Positions 41,030 to 50,703 of a DNA stretch of 64,000 nt are shown one piece after another. Both the position numbers and the translations under genes were made by a program. The DNA lies in the NCBI RefSeq assembly GCF_003026105.1, contig NZ_PYNW01000011.1, positions 62,001 through 126,000 of the forward strand, written 5' to 3'. Under the pieces are notes generated by a model. The model did no database searches. It was not told the origin of the DNA and saw only the letters and a program-made list of their open reading frames with translations. Source of the DNA: Photobacterium sp. GB-56 (GTDB taxonomy: Bacteria > Pseudomonadota > Gammaproteobacteria > Enterobacterales > Vibrionaceae). Numbering within the stretch: position 1 is the stretch's first letter; each line of letters begins with the position of its first letter.

Positions 41030-41298
41030 GTCGTTATTCCATTATCAGTCATCATCTAAGCTTTGATGTGTTGCTTATTTCTATTATATATCAGCATTCT
41101 ATATCAGTTAAATTATCAGTATAACGAGAGACTTAAAATCCATTATCTTAATATTGTGACGTAAGAGAATTATCACGAATATTATGCACGTATAAGCATT
41201 TGGTTGCATTTTATGATGAGATATCAGTACCGCTAACATGGAAATTTGATAAGACTACGAGTAGACTTCGAATCTGGATTAATGACTGGTTTTTGATT

Positions 41299-41844
41299 AT
41301 GAAATTATTTTTTGCCTCTGATATTCATGGCTCTTTAGCGAGTGCTGAAAAGATGATTGCTGCTTTTGAACAAAGTGGTGCAGAGCACTTAATTCTATTG
41401 GGTGATATTTTAAATCATGGCCCGCGTAATCCATTACCTGAAGGGTACAATCCTATCAAGGTATCTGAGCTGTTAAATCGCTTCGGCGAACGTATTACGG
41501 CGGTACGCGGTAACTGCGACAGCGAAGTCGACCAAATGCTACTTGAGTTCCCTATTATGGCAGATTACAACCTTGTGTTATTGCCAACAGGACAGCGTCT
41601 TTTTTTAACGCATGGTCACGTGTATAACGCCAATAAACATCCTCGTTTACGTGCCGGTGATGTGATTGTATCGGGACATACTCATATTCCTGTTGCAGAA
41701 GCAAAAGATGAGCTATTTGTGTTTAACCCAGGCTCTGTCGCTATTCCTCGTAATGGGTTACCTGCAAGTTATGGTTTATTAGATGGCAACCAGCTATCTG
41801 TGATCAGCTTTGACGGTGAAGTACTGGTACACACCCAGATCTAA
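41299..41844 (+). CDS. yfcE: Phosphodiesterase YfcE (MPP family)
   Basis: A metallophosphoesterase of 181 residues. Metal-binding motifs are in order: DIHGS (8-12), GDILNHGPRN, GNCDSEVD, THGH and SGHTHIP. The frame is open from 41200, but the ATG at 41299 gives the family N-terminus MKLFFASDIHGS. E. coli YfcE acts on phosphodiester model substrates; the natural one is unknown. Confidence 0.9.
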   Translation: MKLFFASDIHGSLASAEKMIAAFEQSGAEHLILLGDILNHGPRNPLPEGYNPIKVSELLNRFGERITAVRGNCDSEVDQMLLEFPIMADYNLVLLPTGQRLFLTHGHVYNANKHPRLRAGDVIVSGHTHIPVAEAKDELFVFNPGSVAIPRNGLPASYGLLDGNQLSVISFDGEVLVHTQI

Positions 41845-41862
41845 TTTTTAATTGATAAAAGT

Positions 41863-41932
41863 AACGCCCTGAATGCAGCTCTCTGGTTTTAAGCGCAAAG
41901 CCACTTAATAGAGAAAGCACATTCAGGGCGTT
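41863..41932 (+). terminator. Long hairpin between yfcE and the Rdx gene
   Basis: AACGCCCTGAATG (41863-41875) pairs perfectly with CATTCAGGGCGTT (41920-41932). Inside, CTCT/AGAG and TGGTTTT/AAAGCCA fold further. The tail TATTGTATC is a poor terminator, and the whole may be a convergent-gene 3'-end structure. Confidence 0.5.
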
Positions 41933-41959
41933 ATTGTATCTGGAGCGAGGTATTATCGT

Positions 41960-42247
41960 TTATGGTTTACTATGGCGATCTACATGGCCTAAATCGCGCT
42001 CTGGGTCGATAACATCACGAATACGTTGCTTTAGCTGTTTCGCATCTGGAAAGCCACCATCGGCTTTACGTTCCCAAATAAGCTGACCATTACAGTGAAC
42101 TTCAAAACGTCCACCTGTGTCTGGGTGAAGGCTGATGGTTTGGATTTCTTCACTGAAGGTATGCAGTAGCTCTTGGGCCATCCATGTAGAGCGTAGCATC
42201 CAATTACATTGACGACAGTAGTAGATATCAATGATCGCTTTATCCAT
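41960..42247 (-). CDS. Rdx/SelT-SelW-SelH family redox protein
   Basis: A small thioredoxin-like protein of 95 residues with the redox motif CRQC at C11 and C14. Homologues in some lineages are selenoproteins with selenocysteine at the second position; here both codons are ordinary cysteine (TGT). GGRFEV and ERKADGGFP are typical of the family. The function is unknown, presumably thiol redox. It lies 24 bases downstream of a TauE/SafE permease on the same strand, so they probably share a transcript. Confidence 0.85.
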   Translation of the reverse strand: MDKAIIDIYYCRQCNWMLRSTWMAQELLHTFSEEIQTISLHPDTGGRFEVHCNGQLIWERKADGGFPDAKQLKQRIRDVIDPERDLGHVDRHSKP

Positions 42248-42271
42248 GAAATACTCCTTAAATAACGTGGA

Positions 42272-43036
42272 CTAGAAAGCTGAGAAAAGTAACTTAAAGC
42301 CAATAATAAAAGTCAGGGCTTCAAAGCAACGTTTAATGAGTTGATTACTTTTTTGATGAGCAAGGTGAGCGCCTAAATAACCACCCAGTAATGAACCGAG
42401 TAATAATACGGGGATCCAAGGCCAGTAAATCGGTGCGCCTGCTTGGTAAATTGCGATAGCGCCAATTCCATTCCAAAATAGCCCAACGCTCACCAAGGTT
42501 AGTGCTACCGCTTGTTTGTAGTTAAAGCCAAACCAACGGATTAAAAATAAGGTAACAAATAGCCCTGTTCCGGCGGTAAGTGAGCCATTTAATACTCCAA
42601 TAATGGCTAGACCAAGCCCACCAATGATCATCCCTTTTATGTCGCGATGAATAGCGTTTTCGTTTTGTCCTAGCTCTTTTTTCATCAGTGAATAAATACC
42701 AAGACTGAGTATTAACATACCGAGTGCAGCTTCAGCGATATTTTCAGGAAAAGAGAGGATCAGGTTTGCGCCAATAATCACACCTATTGCGCCTGTAAGG
42801 ATCACATAGAGTGTAAATTTCAACGACAGTGTGCCTTGACGTAAATGTTTAATGGCTGCACCAACGCCTAATGCCACACTTGCCACTTTGTGGGTCGCAA
42901 GAGCGATGCTAAAGGGTAAGCCAAGAAAAATAAGTAGAGGAAATTGAATTAAGCCTGCGCCGCCACCAGAGAGTGATGCGAGGGTGTTGGAGATCAATGA
43001 GCCAATAAATAGCCCGAGAGAGTTGAGAAAATCCAT
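42272..43036 (-). CDS. TauE/SafE family sulfite or anion exporter
   Basis: A membrane protein of 254 residues with about eight helices and the family repeats (SGGGAGLIQFPLLIFLGLP near the start and GSLTAGTGLFVTLFLIRWFG in the second half). Members export sulfite, sulfoacetate or related anions; the substrate cannot be told from sequence. It is followed by the Rdx gene, which hints at sulfur or thiol chemistry. Confidence 0.87.
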   Translation of the reverse strand: MDFLNSLGLFIGSLISNTLASLSGGGAGLIQFPLLIFLGLPFSIALATHKVASVALGVGAAIKHLRQGTLSLKFTLYVILTGAIGVIIGANLILSFPENIAEAALGMLILSLGIYSLMKKELGQNENAIHRDIKGMIIGGLGLAIIGVLNGSLTAGTGLFVTLFLIRWFGFNYKQAVALTLVSVGLFWNGIGAIAIYQAGAPIYWPWIPVLLLGSLLGGYLGAHLAHQKSNQLIKRCFEALTFIIGFKLLFSAF

Positions 43037-43106
43037 GCTAACAGGTTGTCCTTAACCGTTAATTAGCTTGCCAGCATAAAGGGTTAAAACACCTTATTCC
43101 AGTAAT

Positions 43107-43163
43107 AAAAAACGCCCCAATACACATTTCAATAAAAATTGAAGACATGTATTGGAGCGTTTT
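43107..43163. terminator. Terminator downstream of pta
   Basis: ACGCCCCAATACA pairs with TGTATTGGAGCGT (one mismatch), and the loop holds TTCAAT/ATTGAA. A and T runs flank it. It ends the minus-strand pta transcript 28 bases after the stop codon at 43191. Confidence 0.8.
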
Positions 43164-43190
43164 ATCAGTCGATTAAATAAGTATTAAAAC

Positions 43191-45338
43191 TTACTTAGCT
43201 GAAGCTTGTTCTGCCTGAATCGCAGTTAGTGCAACTGTGTAAACGATATCGTCTACTAGTGCGCCACGAGAAAGGTCGTTAACTGGCTTACGCATGCCCT
43301 GAAGCATTGGACCGATAGATACTAGATCTGCTGAACGCTGTACCGCTTTGTAAGTTGTGTTACCCGTGTTTAGGTCTGGGAATACAAATACAGTTGCTTT
43401 ACCTGCTACTGGAGAGTTAGGTGCTTTAGAAGCAGCTACGTTTTCCATGATTGCAGCATCGTACTGAAGAGGACCATCGATCACTAGATCTGGACGTTTC
43501 TCTTGAGCGATCTTCGTTGCTTCACGTACTTTATCTACGTCTGCACCCTTACCTGATTCACCAGTAGAGTAAGAGATCATAGCAACACGTGGGTCGATAC
43601 CAAATGCTTTTGCAGAATCTGCAGATTGGATAGCGATTTCAGCTAGTTGCTCAGCTGTTGGATCTGGGTTGATCGCACAGTCACCGTAAACCAATACTTG
43701 GTCTGGTAGTAGCATGAAGAATACAGAAGATACGATAGATGCATCTGGTGCAGTCTTGATGATTTGGAACGGAGGAACGATAGTGTTTGCAGTTGTGTGA
43801 ACAGCACCAGACACTAGACCGTCAACTTCGTTGTTCTCAAGCATCATTGTGCCTAGGAATACTGAATCTTGTAGTTTCTCACGAGCAACAACGTCAGTCA
43901 TACCTTTCGCGCCACGTAACTCAACTAAACGAGCCACGTAGTTTTCACGTACTTCGTCAGAGTTGATGATAGTTACGCCAGCACCAAGAACGACGCCTTG
44001 CTGCTCAGCAACGCGACGGATTTCATCTGGGTTACCTAGAAGCACACATTCCGCGATACCGCGCTCAGCACAGATAGCCGCAGCTTTAACTGTACGTGGC
44101 TCGTCACCTTCAGGAAGAACGATACGCTTAGCCGCTTTACGAGCTAGCTCAGTTAGCTGGTAACGGAATGCTGGTGGGCTTAGGCGACGCTCACGGTTTG
44201 AACCTTCAGTTAGAGACTCAATCCAGTTACCGTCGATGTGGCTTGCCATGTACTCGTTAACTAGCTCTACACGCTCTTTATCGTCTGCAGGTACTTCTAG
44301 TGTGAAGCTCTGTAGATTTAGAGAAGTCTGCCAAGTGTTACCTTGAGCAGTCATGACTGGAAGACCAGTCGCGAATGCGCGCTCACATAGATCCATAACA
44401 GGTTTTGGTAGTTCGTAACCACCTGTTAGAAGTAGTGCACCTAGCTCTACGCCGTTCATTGCTGCAAGACATGCTGCAACGATTACGTCTGGACGGTCAG
44501 CTGAAGTGACGAGTAGTGAACCTGGACGGAAGTGCTCAACCATATTAGGGATAGAGCGTGCACAGAAAGTGATGCTCTTAATACGACGAGTTTCGATGTC
44601 ACCTGCATTGATAATTTCAGCATTTAGGTGCTGAGCAATATCAGTTGCACGTGTAGCGATAAGCTCTGCGCTCCAAGGTGCACAACCTAGTACACGAATT
44701 GGGCTTGAGTTGAACACTTGCATGATTTCAACATTTGAAGGAACAGTACCTTCTACGTCATCAAAGATCTCAGAAAGATCTGGACGCGTACGGCCTTCAG
44801 CATCAACTGGCGCGTTAAGTTTGTTAACGATAACACCAGAGATTTGCTTGTTCTTGATACCACCGAAGTTAGAACATGCTACTTCAATACGCTCTTTAAG
44901 TTGAGCTGGGTTATCAGTACCTGGAGATACAACGAACACGATTTCAGCATCTAGCGTTTTTGCAATTTCAAAGTTGATTTGGTTTGCAAAAGGGTGCTTA
45001 CGAGTAGCAACTAGACCTTCGATTAGCGTTACGTCAGCATCTGCTGTTGCCGCTTTAAAGCGTGCAACAATGTCTTCTAGAAGAACATCAGTTTTGTCGT
45101 TACGGATCAATTCTTCAGCGCTTGCCATTGAGAATGACTCAGCAATTTTCATATCGCTGTTAGCACTAATAATTGTTGTTGTTAGATCTGGCTGATCGCC
45201 ACCTTTACGCGGTTGCGCAATAGGCTTAAAGAAAGAAACGCGAACGCCTTTGCGTTCCATTGCACGAAGTACACCAAGGCTAACACTTGTTAGACCAACG
45301 CCAGCGCCAACTGGAACAAGCATAATAGTACGGGACAC
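43191..45338 (-). CDS. pta: Phosphate acetyltransferase
   Basis: The long enteric form, 715 residues. It converts acetyl-CoA and phosphate to acetyl phosphate. The N-terminal P-loop-like domain ([20 protein letters not shown]) and DRTGG-type middle domain regulate it; the C-terminal catalytic domain starts near 390 ([20 protein letters not shown]) and has [10 protein letters not shown] and [11 protein letters not shown]. It follows ackA after 154 bases on the same strand. Confidence 0.97.
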   Translation of the reverse strand: MSRTIMLVPVGAGVGLTSVSLGVLRAMERKGVRVSFFKPIAQPRKGGDQPDLTTTIISANSDMKIAESFSMASAEELIRNDKTDVLLEDIVARFKAATADADVTLIEGLVATRKHPFANQINFEIAKTLDAEIVFVVSPGTDNPAQLKERIEVACSNFGGIKNKQISGVIVNKLNAPVDAEGRTRPDLSEIFDDVEGTVPSNVEIMQVFNSSPIRVLGCAPWSAELIATRATDIAQHLNAEIINAGDIETRRIKSITFCARSIPNMVEHFRPGSLLVTSADRPDVIVAACLAAMNGVELGALLLTGGYELPKPVMDLCERAFATGLPVMTAQGNTWQTSLNLQSFTLEVPADDKERVELVNEYMASHIDGNWIESLTEGSNRERRLSPPAFRYQLTELARKAAKRIVLPEGDEPRTVKAAAICAERGIAECVLLGNPDEIRRVAEQQGVVLGAGVTIINSDEVRENYVARLVELRGAKGMTDVVAREKLQDSVFLGTMMLENNEVDGLVSGAVHTTANTIVPPFQIIKTAPDASIVSSVFFMLLPDQVLVYGDCAINPDPTAEQLAEIAIQSADSAKAFGIDPRVAMISYSTGESGKGADVDKVREATKIAQEKRPDLVIDGPLQYDAAIMENVAASKAPNSPVAGKATVFVFPDLNTGNTTYKAVQRSADLVSIGPMLQGMRKPVNDLSRGALVDDIVYTVALTAIQAEQASAK

Positions 45339-45492
45339 TATGAATTCCTCAAACTATTGAATGATAAAGCACTGTTCAATAACAATTCATTTTAATTAGT
45401 AGAATAACTATAGAACAATACCACATGAGAACATGACGGGATGTCATGAAGAAACGGCTGACTTAAAGCCAGCCGTTAAGATAATCGTTAGA

Positions 45493-46689
45493 TTAGATTT
45501 CAGCTAGAAGCGCTGTATCTTCTGCGATTACTAACTCTTCGTTAGTAGAAACAACCATTGCAGGGATGCGGCTGTTTGCAGAAGTGATAACACCTTCGTT
45601 ACCGAAGCGTGCTTTAAGGTTTGCTTCGCTGTCTACTTCGATACCGAAGATAGATAGACGCTTAAGTACTTCTTCACGGATAGGAGCAGAGTTCTCACCG
45701 ATGCCGCCTGTGAATACGATAGCGTCTAGACGACCATCCATGTTTGCAGCGTAGCTAGCTACGTACTTAGCAAGACGGTGACAGAATACGTTCATTGCAC
45801 GCGTTGCTTCTTCTTTAACGCCGTAGTTTTCTTCAACGAAACGACAGTCAGAAGTCACACCAGTTAGACCTAGTAGGCCAGACTCTTTAGTGAACATTGT
45901 GTTGATTTCAGCAACGCTCATACCTAGACGATCGTGTAGGTGGAACATAACTGCTGGGTCAAGGTCACCACAACGTGTACCCATTACTAGACCTTCAAGA
46001 GGAGTTAGACCCATAGAGATATCTACAGATTTACCGCCTTTGATTGCACATACAGATGCGCCGTTACCTAGGTGACAGTTGATGATGTTTAGCTCATCAA
46101 GAGGCTTGTCTAGAAGTTTCGCTGTTTCACGAGCGATGAAACGGTGAGAAGTACCGTGTGCGCCGTAGCGACGGATACCGTTTTCTTTGTATAGGTTGTA
46201 AGGGATAGCGTATAGGAATGCTTCTTCAGGCATAGTCTGGTGGAAAGCCGTGTCGAATACCGCTACGTTCTTAAGATCAGCGAAGTTGTGTTTAGCAGCT
46301 TCGATACCAACAACGTGTGCAGGGTTGTGTAGTGGTGCGAAATCAGACGCATCTACGATACCTTGAAGAACAACATCGTCGATTAGAGCTGAAGCAGAGA
46401 ACTGCTCGCCACCGTGTACGATACGGTGACCGATAGCGCCTAGGTTCTCTTTAAGCTCAGGCTTAGAAGCAAGGATAGTATCAACCATGAATGCTAGAGC
46501 TTCTTCGTGAGCCGCGCCTTCACCTAGTTGTGCTTCGTGCTTGCCATCAAGTTTCCACTTGATGCGTGCTTCAGGAAGACCTAGACATTCTGCTAGACCT
46601 GAAAGGTGTTCGTCACCTGATACAGGATCGATGATTGCGAACTTAAGAGATGAACTACCGCAGTTTAGAACTAAAACCAGCTTAGACAT
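45493..46689 (-). CDS. ackA: Acetate kinase
   Basis: Makes ATP and acetate from acetyl phosphate. It has 398 residues with [14 protein letters not shown] at the N-terminus, [23 protein letters not shown] and FTGGIGENS. With pta it forms the overflow and fermentation route that takes acetyl-CoA from PflB. The codons are the optimised set typical of highly expressed genes. The 335-bp upstream region has repeated motifs. Confidence 0.97.
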   Translation of the reverse strand: MSKLVLVLNCGSSSLKFAIIDPVSGDEHLSGLAECLGLPEARIKWKLDGKHEAQLGEGAAHEEALAFMVDTILASKPELKENLGAIGHRIVHGGEQFSASALIDDVVLQGIVDASDFAPLHNPAHVVGIEAAKHNFADLKNVAVFDTAFHQTMPEEAFLYAIPYNLYKENGIRRYGAHGTSHRFIARETAKLLDKPLDELNIINCHLGNGASVCAIKGGKSVDISMGLTPLEGLVMGTRCGDLDPAVMFHLHDRLGMSVAEINTMFTKESGLLGLTGVTSDCRFVEENYGVKEEATRAMNVFCHRLAKYVASYAANMDGRLDAIVFTGGIGENSAPIREEVLKRLSIFGIEVDSEANLKARFGNEGVITSANSRIPAMVVSTNEELVIAEDTALLAEI

Positions 46690-47024
46690 GAGAGTGACTA
46701 CCTATAATCTGTCTGAAAGTTGATATTCATTTTTGAATAAAAAAGTACCCATAGAATAGACGATGATATATTTATCGGTCTAGTCAGGGTGAAATTCGTG
46801 CTCATTCTTGAGTATTTGAATTGAGTTACCTGCAATTCTGGTTCATCCTTGAGGGTGCCTAACTTGCAGTTAATACCATTAACAGCAACAATTACCTTTA
46901 GGCGTGCTTAGGATAGCGATTGTTAAGCAATATAACAAAAACATTTTTAGATAAATTTAATTTTAATCAAGTTTATTGCTTAAAAATTTTAAAGATTATA
47001 TTTTTTTTTGATAAATGGTGCTTT
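46690..47024. promoter_or_regulatory. ackA/yfbV divergent control region
   Basis: A 335-bp spacer. Two 11-base direct repeats, TCATTCTTGAG (46802-46812) and TCATCCTTGAG (46843-46853), are spaced 41 bp apart, about four helical turns. A 15-base palindrome GTTAAT-ACC-ATTAAC lies at 46869-46883, with GTTAA cores like those of ArcA sites but inverted rather than direct. No consensus FNR box was found. Confidence 0.4.
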
Positions 47025-47474
47025 ATGACTCAACAAACAAAGTGGAAGTATTTCCAAGACGGTCAGCATTACATGAGCACATGGCCAATGCGTAAAGAGC
47101 TGGCTGCTGTTTTTCCTGAACATCGCTATATCAAAGCAACAAAGTTTGCCACTAAGGTGATGCCGGCCGTCGCTGCTATTAGTATTTTGACCCAAATGGT
47201 ATTTCATAATTATGCAGGCATGCCGCAAGCTGTTGCCATTGCGTTATTGGCGTTATCGATGCCATTACAAGGTTTATGGTGGCTAGGTAAACGTAGCCAA
47301 ACCGTACTCCCACCATCACTGGCGAAATGGTACAGCGAGATCTACCAGAAAATTGTCAGTGAAGGTTATGCGATGCAACCGAAAAAATCACAACCTCGCT
47401 ACCAAGAACTTGCTGATGTACTCAGCCGCGCATTTAAGCAATTAGACCGTAGTGCATTAGAACGCTGGTTCTAA
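47025..47474 (+). CDS. yfbV: UPF0208 membrane protein YfbV
   Basis: A small inner-membrane protein of 149 residues from the ATG at 47025; the upstream extension to 46920 is AT-rich and not conserved. Motifs [20 protein letters not shown] and [13 protein letters not shown] identify the family, with two helices (about 45-65 and 70-88). In E. coli YfbV helps insulate the Ter macrodomain. It is divergent from ackA as in E. coli. Confidence 0.92.
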   Translation: MTQQTKWKYFQDGQHYMSTWPMRKELAAVFPEHRYIKATKFATKVMPAVAAISILTQMVFHNYAGMPQAVAIALLALSMPLQGLWWLGKRSQTVLPPSLAKWYSEIYQKIVSEGYAMQPKKSQPRYQELADVLSRAFKQLDRSALERWF

Positions 47475-47493
47475 TCAGAGATATTTAACGTAC

Positions 47494-47522
47494 AAAAGCA
47501 GCCTAATGAGCTGCTTTTTTTT
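47494..47522 (+). terminator. Terminator after yfbV
   Basis: AAAAGCAGC, loop CTAATGA, GCTGCTTTT, then a run of T to 47522. It lies 19 bases after the stop codon. Confidence 0.85.
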
Positions 47523-47837
47523 CGTTAAATATTTTACCGTTCGTTTTCTAAATATTTTGCCACTATTTAGCGTGAGCTCTCATCTTATATACCGAGGCCG
47601 CTTTTCTATGCGTATTACTTTTGTATTTACAGCGACAGTTAACAAAGACCGATATATTTATTTATCTTAATCTATGGGGATAAAATACAACGTTTAAATA
47701 TGTGGTGTTTGAGTTTTTATCTTGTTTAACTTGTTGAATTTAAATGTTTTTTATTGTTGTAATATTGGTTTCTATCGCTTTTTAAATAAAAGGTTATTTA
47801 AATTTTATGATATTTAACTGTTTGTTTTTTTTTATAA
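47523..47837. other. Spacer between yfbV and the DUF gene
   Basis: About 315 bases, AT-rich. A 20-codon frame from ATG 47608 (MRITFVFTATVNKDRYIYLS) has GAGG ten bases upstream but no other support. Nothing else is recognised. Confidence 0.3.
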
Positions 47838-47865
47838 AAAAGAGCCACCGTAGTGACTCTTTTAT
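47838..47865. terminator. Terminator downstream of the DUF gene
   Basis: AAAAGAGCCAC, loop CGTA, GTGACTCTTTT (one mismatch), with A and T runs on each side. It ends the minus-strand gene that stops at 47897. Confidence 0.7.
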
Positions 47866-47896
47866 CGTAAAGAATATAACCTAAAACGTTATGTGA

Positions 47897-48205
47897 TTAT
47901 TCTTCGTCGAAATCAAAATCTGGACGTTGTGCGCGTGTTGCAGGCTTTGCCAGAATTTCTAAGTATAAAGATGGCAGTTCTAATTTTTCAGCTTCATCGA
48001 TGTACTTGTTGATTTCTTTTACATGAATAACTTTGGCTTCTTGCTCGGTATGACCAAACTTACAATCAAAATCCCAAAAGTCAGCGCCAGCAGGAAGTGC
48101 TTTGTTACGCTCACGACGTAGGTATTTCTTAACTTCAAACTTCACTGCTTCAACAACGCGAGGAACAGCTTTTTTAGGGTGGGTTAAAGCAAATGTTTTT
48201 TTCAT
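47897..48205 (-). CDS. Conserved hypothetical protein (DUF6172-like)
   Basis: A 102-residue protein, MKKTFALTHPKKAVPRVVEA at the start, then KKYLRRERNKALP and FWDFDCKFG. It is rich in Lys/Arg at the N-terminus and acidic at the C-terminus (DFDFDEE). I recall this as a widespread family of unknown function (DUF6172); the number is from memory. No membrane segment or known catalytic motif is seen. AGGAAAACC upstream supplies the ribosome-binding site. Confidence 0.8.
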   Translation of the reverse strand: MKKTFALTHPKKAVPRVVEAVKFEVKKYLRRERNKALPAGADFWDFDCKFGHTEQEAKVIHVKEINKYIDEAEKLELPSLYLEILAKPATRAQRPDFDFDEE

Positions 48206-48647
48206 GGTTTTCCTAGTTTTCTTTGGCTCAAAATTGTGAGAGCTGTATTTTTTCTATTTTACTTTAATTTGGGATGGGTAGCGATGGCAGAGATAAGATT
48301 TCATGTGTTTTTCGTTCGGGGAAAGAAAGTGAAATGTGGTCTTAAAAAGTTTTCTCAAAAAAAATAACGAAAAAGTGCAACTAAATATCTACATAGCTGT
48401 CATAAAAAATACATAGAGGATTATTAGTATCTACACTGTTTTTCGCTATGGATGTTAATGAAAGTTATGTTGCCATTTACCTATCAAATGGGCGGAATGG
48501 ATATGCTGTTCAGGTATTAGAAAGGTTGCTATGGCATTATAATATGGCTACTAAGAGATATAGCTGTTATCTCCCTTAAGAACCCCAACTGCTTGGCCGC
48601 CGATGGGGTTCTGCTCTATCTGGGCTATGGTAATTTACTGCTTTAAG
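48206..48647. other. Spacer with small ORF and strong hairpin
   Basis: 442 bases. A 43-codon frame runs from ATG 48448 to 48579 (MDVNESYVAIYLSNGRNGYA...), without a ribosome-binding site. Its stop codon meets a strong hairpin, AGAACCCCA (48579-48587) with TGGGGTTCT (48604-48612), whose loop has further GGC/GCC pairing. No T tract follows, so it is not a standard terminator. This could be the 3' part of a small RNA on either strand. Confidence 0.4.
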
Positions 48648-49610
48648 TTATTTATAACACTTTAAATCCTTGTTTCTTTTCATCATATCCATCATTGCTT
48701 TGTTCTGTTTTTCTTTTTGTACGTAACGAACAGGAAGCGATGCCATAGTAACCTTATAATCTAGAGCACCATCAGAGAGTAGTTCTGAAGCTGTTATTGG
48801 AGTGACAACTGCGACTTTTAAATTGGGATTACGCGCTTTAATGCGAGAAGCCGTACCCAGTCCTTCCATGGTATGAAAACGACCTGCGACATGAATGATT
48901 TGTTTATTTGGATGCGTGTTCAAATACGTGACCATACTTTCTGCCATAGTATCGTCCCACGCGGTTTGTGCGGCAAACATACGTAGGTTTTGCTCTTCAT
49001 TGCCGTGATGCATTGAGTTTAAAAATTTGGTTTGATATGCATCTTTATTAAGAGTCAATGAGTGTGCAATCCATGAACGCTCTGATGGTGGCAGTTTATT
49101 TAAGTACTCAGGCCCATTTTTACTAATACAGCGTACAATACTTTTTGGCGCATTAGCGGCAATCACGTCTAAGTTATTCTGCTTGGCAAATTCAACCAGC
49201 GGACGGTAATCACTGTCGTAGTTTGGCCACGCATTACCTTCCGATACCAATGTTCGTTCACCAATCTTACCTGCAAGATATTGATCAACAACAGCTTGTT
49301 TATCTCGGGTGAATTGCTCCATTGATAAGGTTAATTGTGGATTTTGTTGGTATAACGCAGCGAATAATTGGCTTTGTAATAGGTGAGCTGCAGGATGGCT
49401 ATGCCACTCACCAACTAAGATAATATCAGCATTCTTTAGCTCTGTTGCTAATTGATCGACTGTTAAGGTCTTTCCATTTGGTGATGTAATGCTGTAGTCG
49501 TATAGCGTGGTTAGGTTTGCTGAAGACGAAGATGTTATATCGGAGGTGTTAGATGCACAACCTGTTAAAAGTGTGGCAAAGCTAAAACTCAAAGCGAGCC
49601 ATTTATTCAT
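48648..49610 (-). CDS. ChaN-family heme-binding lipoprotein
   Basis: A 320-residue lipoprotein; the signal ends in LLTGCASN with the lipidated C18. The ChaN domain follows: ADIILVGEWHSHPAAHLLQ, LSMEQFTRDKQ, and AGRFHTMEGLG. ChaN of Campylobacter binds heme and is linked to iron uptake. No TonB-type receptor is adjacent, so a heme role here is by family only. The second motif residue expected in GExHD is serine (GEWHS), a variation worth noting. Confidence 0.85.
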   Translation of the reverse strand: MNKWLALSFSFATLLTGCASNTSDITSSSSANLTTLYDYSITSPNGKTLTVDQLATELKNADIILVGEWHSHPAAHLLQSQLFAALYQQNPQLTLSMEQFTRDKQAVVDQYLAGKIGERTLVSEGNAWPNYDSDYRPLVEFAKQNNLDVIAANAPKSIVRCISKNGPEYLNKLPPSERSWIAHSLTLNKDAYQTKFLNSMHHGNEEQNLRMFAAQTAWDDTMAESMVTYLNTHPNKQIIHVAGRFHTMEGLGTASRIKARNPNLKVAVVTPITASELLSDGALDYKVTMASLPVRYVQKEKQNKAMMDMMKRNKDLKCYK

Positions 49611-49734
49611 TATTGATATCCCTGAAAGTGAGCTTATTGATTAAAAATAAGCAAAATTCACAACAATAATAAATAATATAGTTAATACGAGTTATTATCA
49701 ATTGCGTATGGTAATAACTCGCATTAATACAGTG

Positions 49735-50565
49735 TTACTGGCGGCGATATACGCGGATTGCGAAATCTGCCTCACAATGGAAATTATTGGCGTTAGCTAA
49801 TTGCTGCCATACTTGCTCTGATGTTTTCCAAGCAAACGGCGTCATTTGCATCAATGCCGTAGCTTCTTCACCGCTTAATGTCATGTCGTAGTGTAGTTGC
49901 TCATCGGCAACCAGATCAAAGCCAGGAATCGTTTCAACGGGGACATCATGAAGGCGTACACCATCATAAATTAATGCTTTTAATTGATATAAGTGGCGGG
50001 GTGCAGGGGTCACAGCCACTAAAATTCCACCGGGTTTGATGGCGCGTTCTAACTCTTCACCTTTACATGGCGCATAAATACGGACTACACCATCAAATAA
50101 TTGATCGGCAAAGGGTAAACGGTGACTTGATGCAACACAGAAATCACATTCAGGGTAACGCTTAGCGGCGTATTTCACTGCAACTTTTGAAATGTCTAAA
50201 CCATGGACGGAAAGTGCAGGAAATTGTTGGCGTAGTTTTACAAATTCAGAGGTGTAGTAGCCTTCACCACAACCAATATCAAGTAGTTCAGTCGCACCAT
50301 CAGGGAGAAGTGATGCAAGTTGTGCAATGACGGCATCACGCAGTGGTTGATAATGCTCTGTATTGAGAAATAGGCGACGAGCTTGCATCATCTCTTTATT
50401 GTCACCAGGATTTTTCGAGCTTTTATGGTGAGCAGGCATGAGATTCACATAGCCTTCTTTTGCCAAATCAAATTGGTGATTATTACAACAACGGTAGGTT
50501 TTAGGTTGTTCGCTATGAGCGTCAAGAAGAAGCGACTCATGGCATAGAGGACATTGATAGGACAT
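49735..50565 (-). CDS. rlmA: 23S rRNA (guanine-745-N1)-methyltransferase RlmA
   Basis: Methylates G745 in helix 35 of 23S rRNA. It has 276 residues: a zinc finger with C5, C8, C26 and H30, then a class I methyltransferase domain (LLDIGCGEGYYTSEF). The segment MPAHHKSSKNPGDNKEMMQAR is typical of RlmA. It is a single gene with its own upstream region; a weak hairpin lies near 50651-50675. Confidence 0.93.
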   Translation of the reverse strand: MSYQCPLCHESLLLDAHSEQPKTYRCCNNHQFDLAKEGYVNLMPAHHKSSKNPGDNKEMMQARRLFLNTEHYQPLRDAVIAQLASLLPDGATELLDIGCGEGYYTSEFVKLRQQFPALSVHGLDISKVAVKYAAKRYPECDFCVASSHRLPFADQLFDGVVRIYAPCKGEELERAIKPGGILVAVTPAPRHLYQLKALIYDGVRLHDVPVETIPGFDLVADEQLHYDMTLSGEEATALMQMTPFAWKTSEQVWQQLANANNFHCEADFAIRVYRRQ

Positions 50566-50650
50566 AAGAGTAAACCAAAGCGGAAAAACAGCCGCTAAGT
50601 GTAATGCTTATTGTTGGTTGTCGCTAACGTATTTTTGTTCTGATAGTAAA

Positions 50651-50675
50651 AAGCCTTCGCGAGAGAAGGCTTCTA
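50651..50675. terminator. Hairpin between the PgtA-like gene and rlmA
   Basis: AAAAGCCTTCGCGAGAGAAGGCTT: AAGCCTTC and GAAGGCTT pair over 8 bp around GCGAGA. It lies just after the minus-strand regulator gene and ends transcription towards rlmA; the flanking A run becomes the T tract on the minus strand. Confidence 0.75.
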
Positions 50676-50703
50676 TTCAAGGAGTATTGATGAGCAGACC
50701 TGC

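Noticed and set aside
41200..41298. N-terminal extension of YfcE
   Set aside because: The upstream 33 codons are not part of the family and the MKLFFASDIHGS start is clear.
41863..41932. Possible integron attC-like element (TAACGCCC ... GGGCGTTA)
   Set aside because: The ends look like attC at first sight, but the required RYYYAAC and GTTRRRY core sites are absent, and no integrase or cassette array is near. A 3'-end hairpin explains it.
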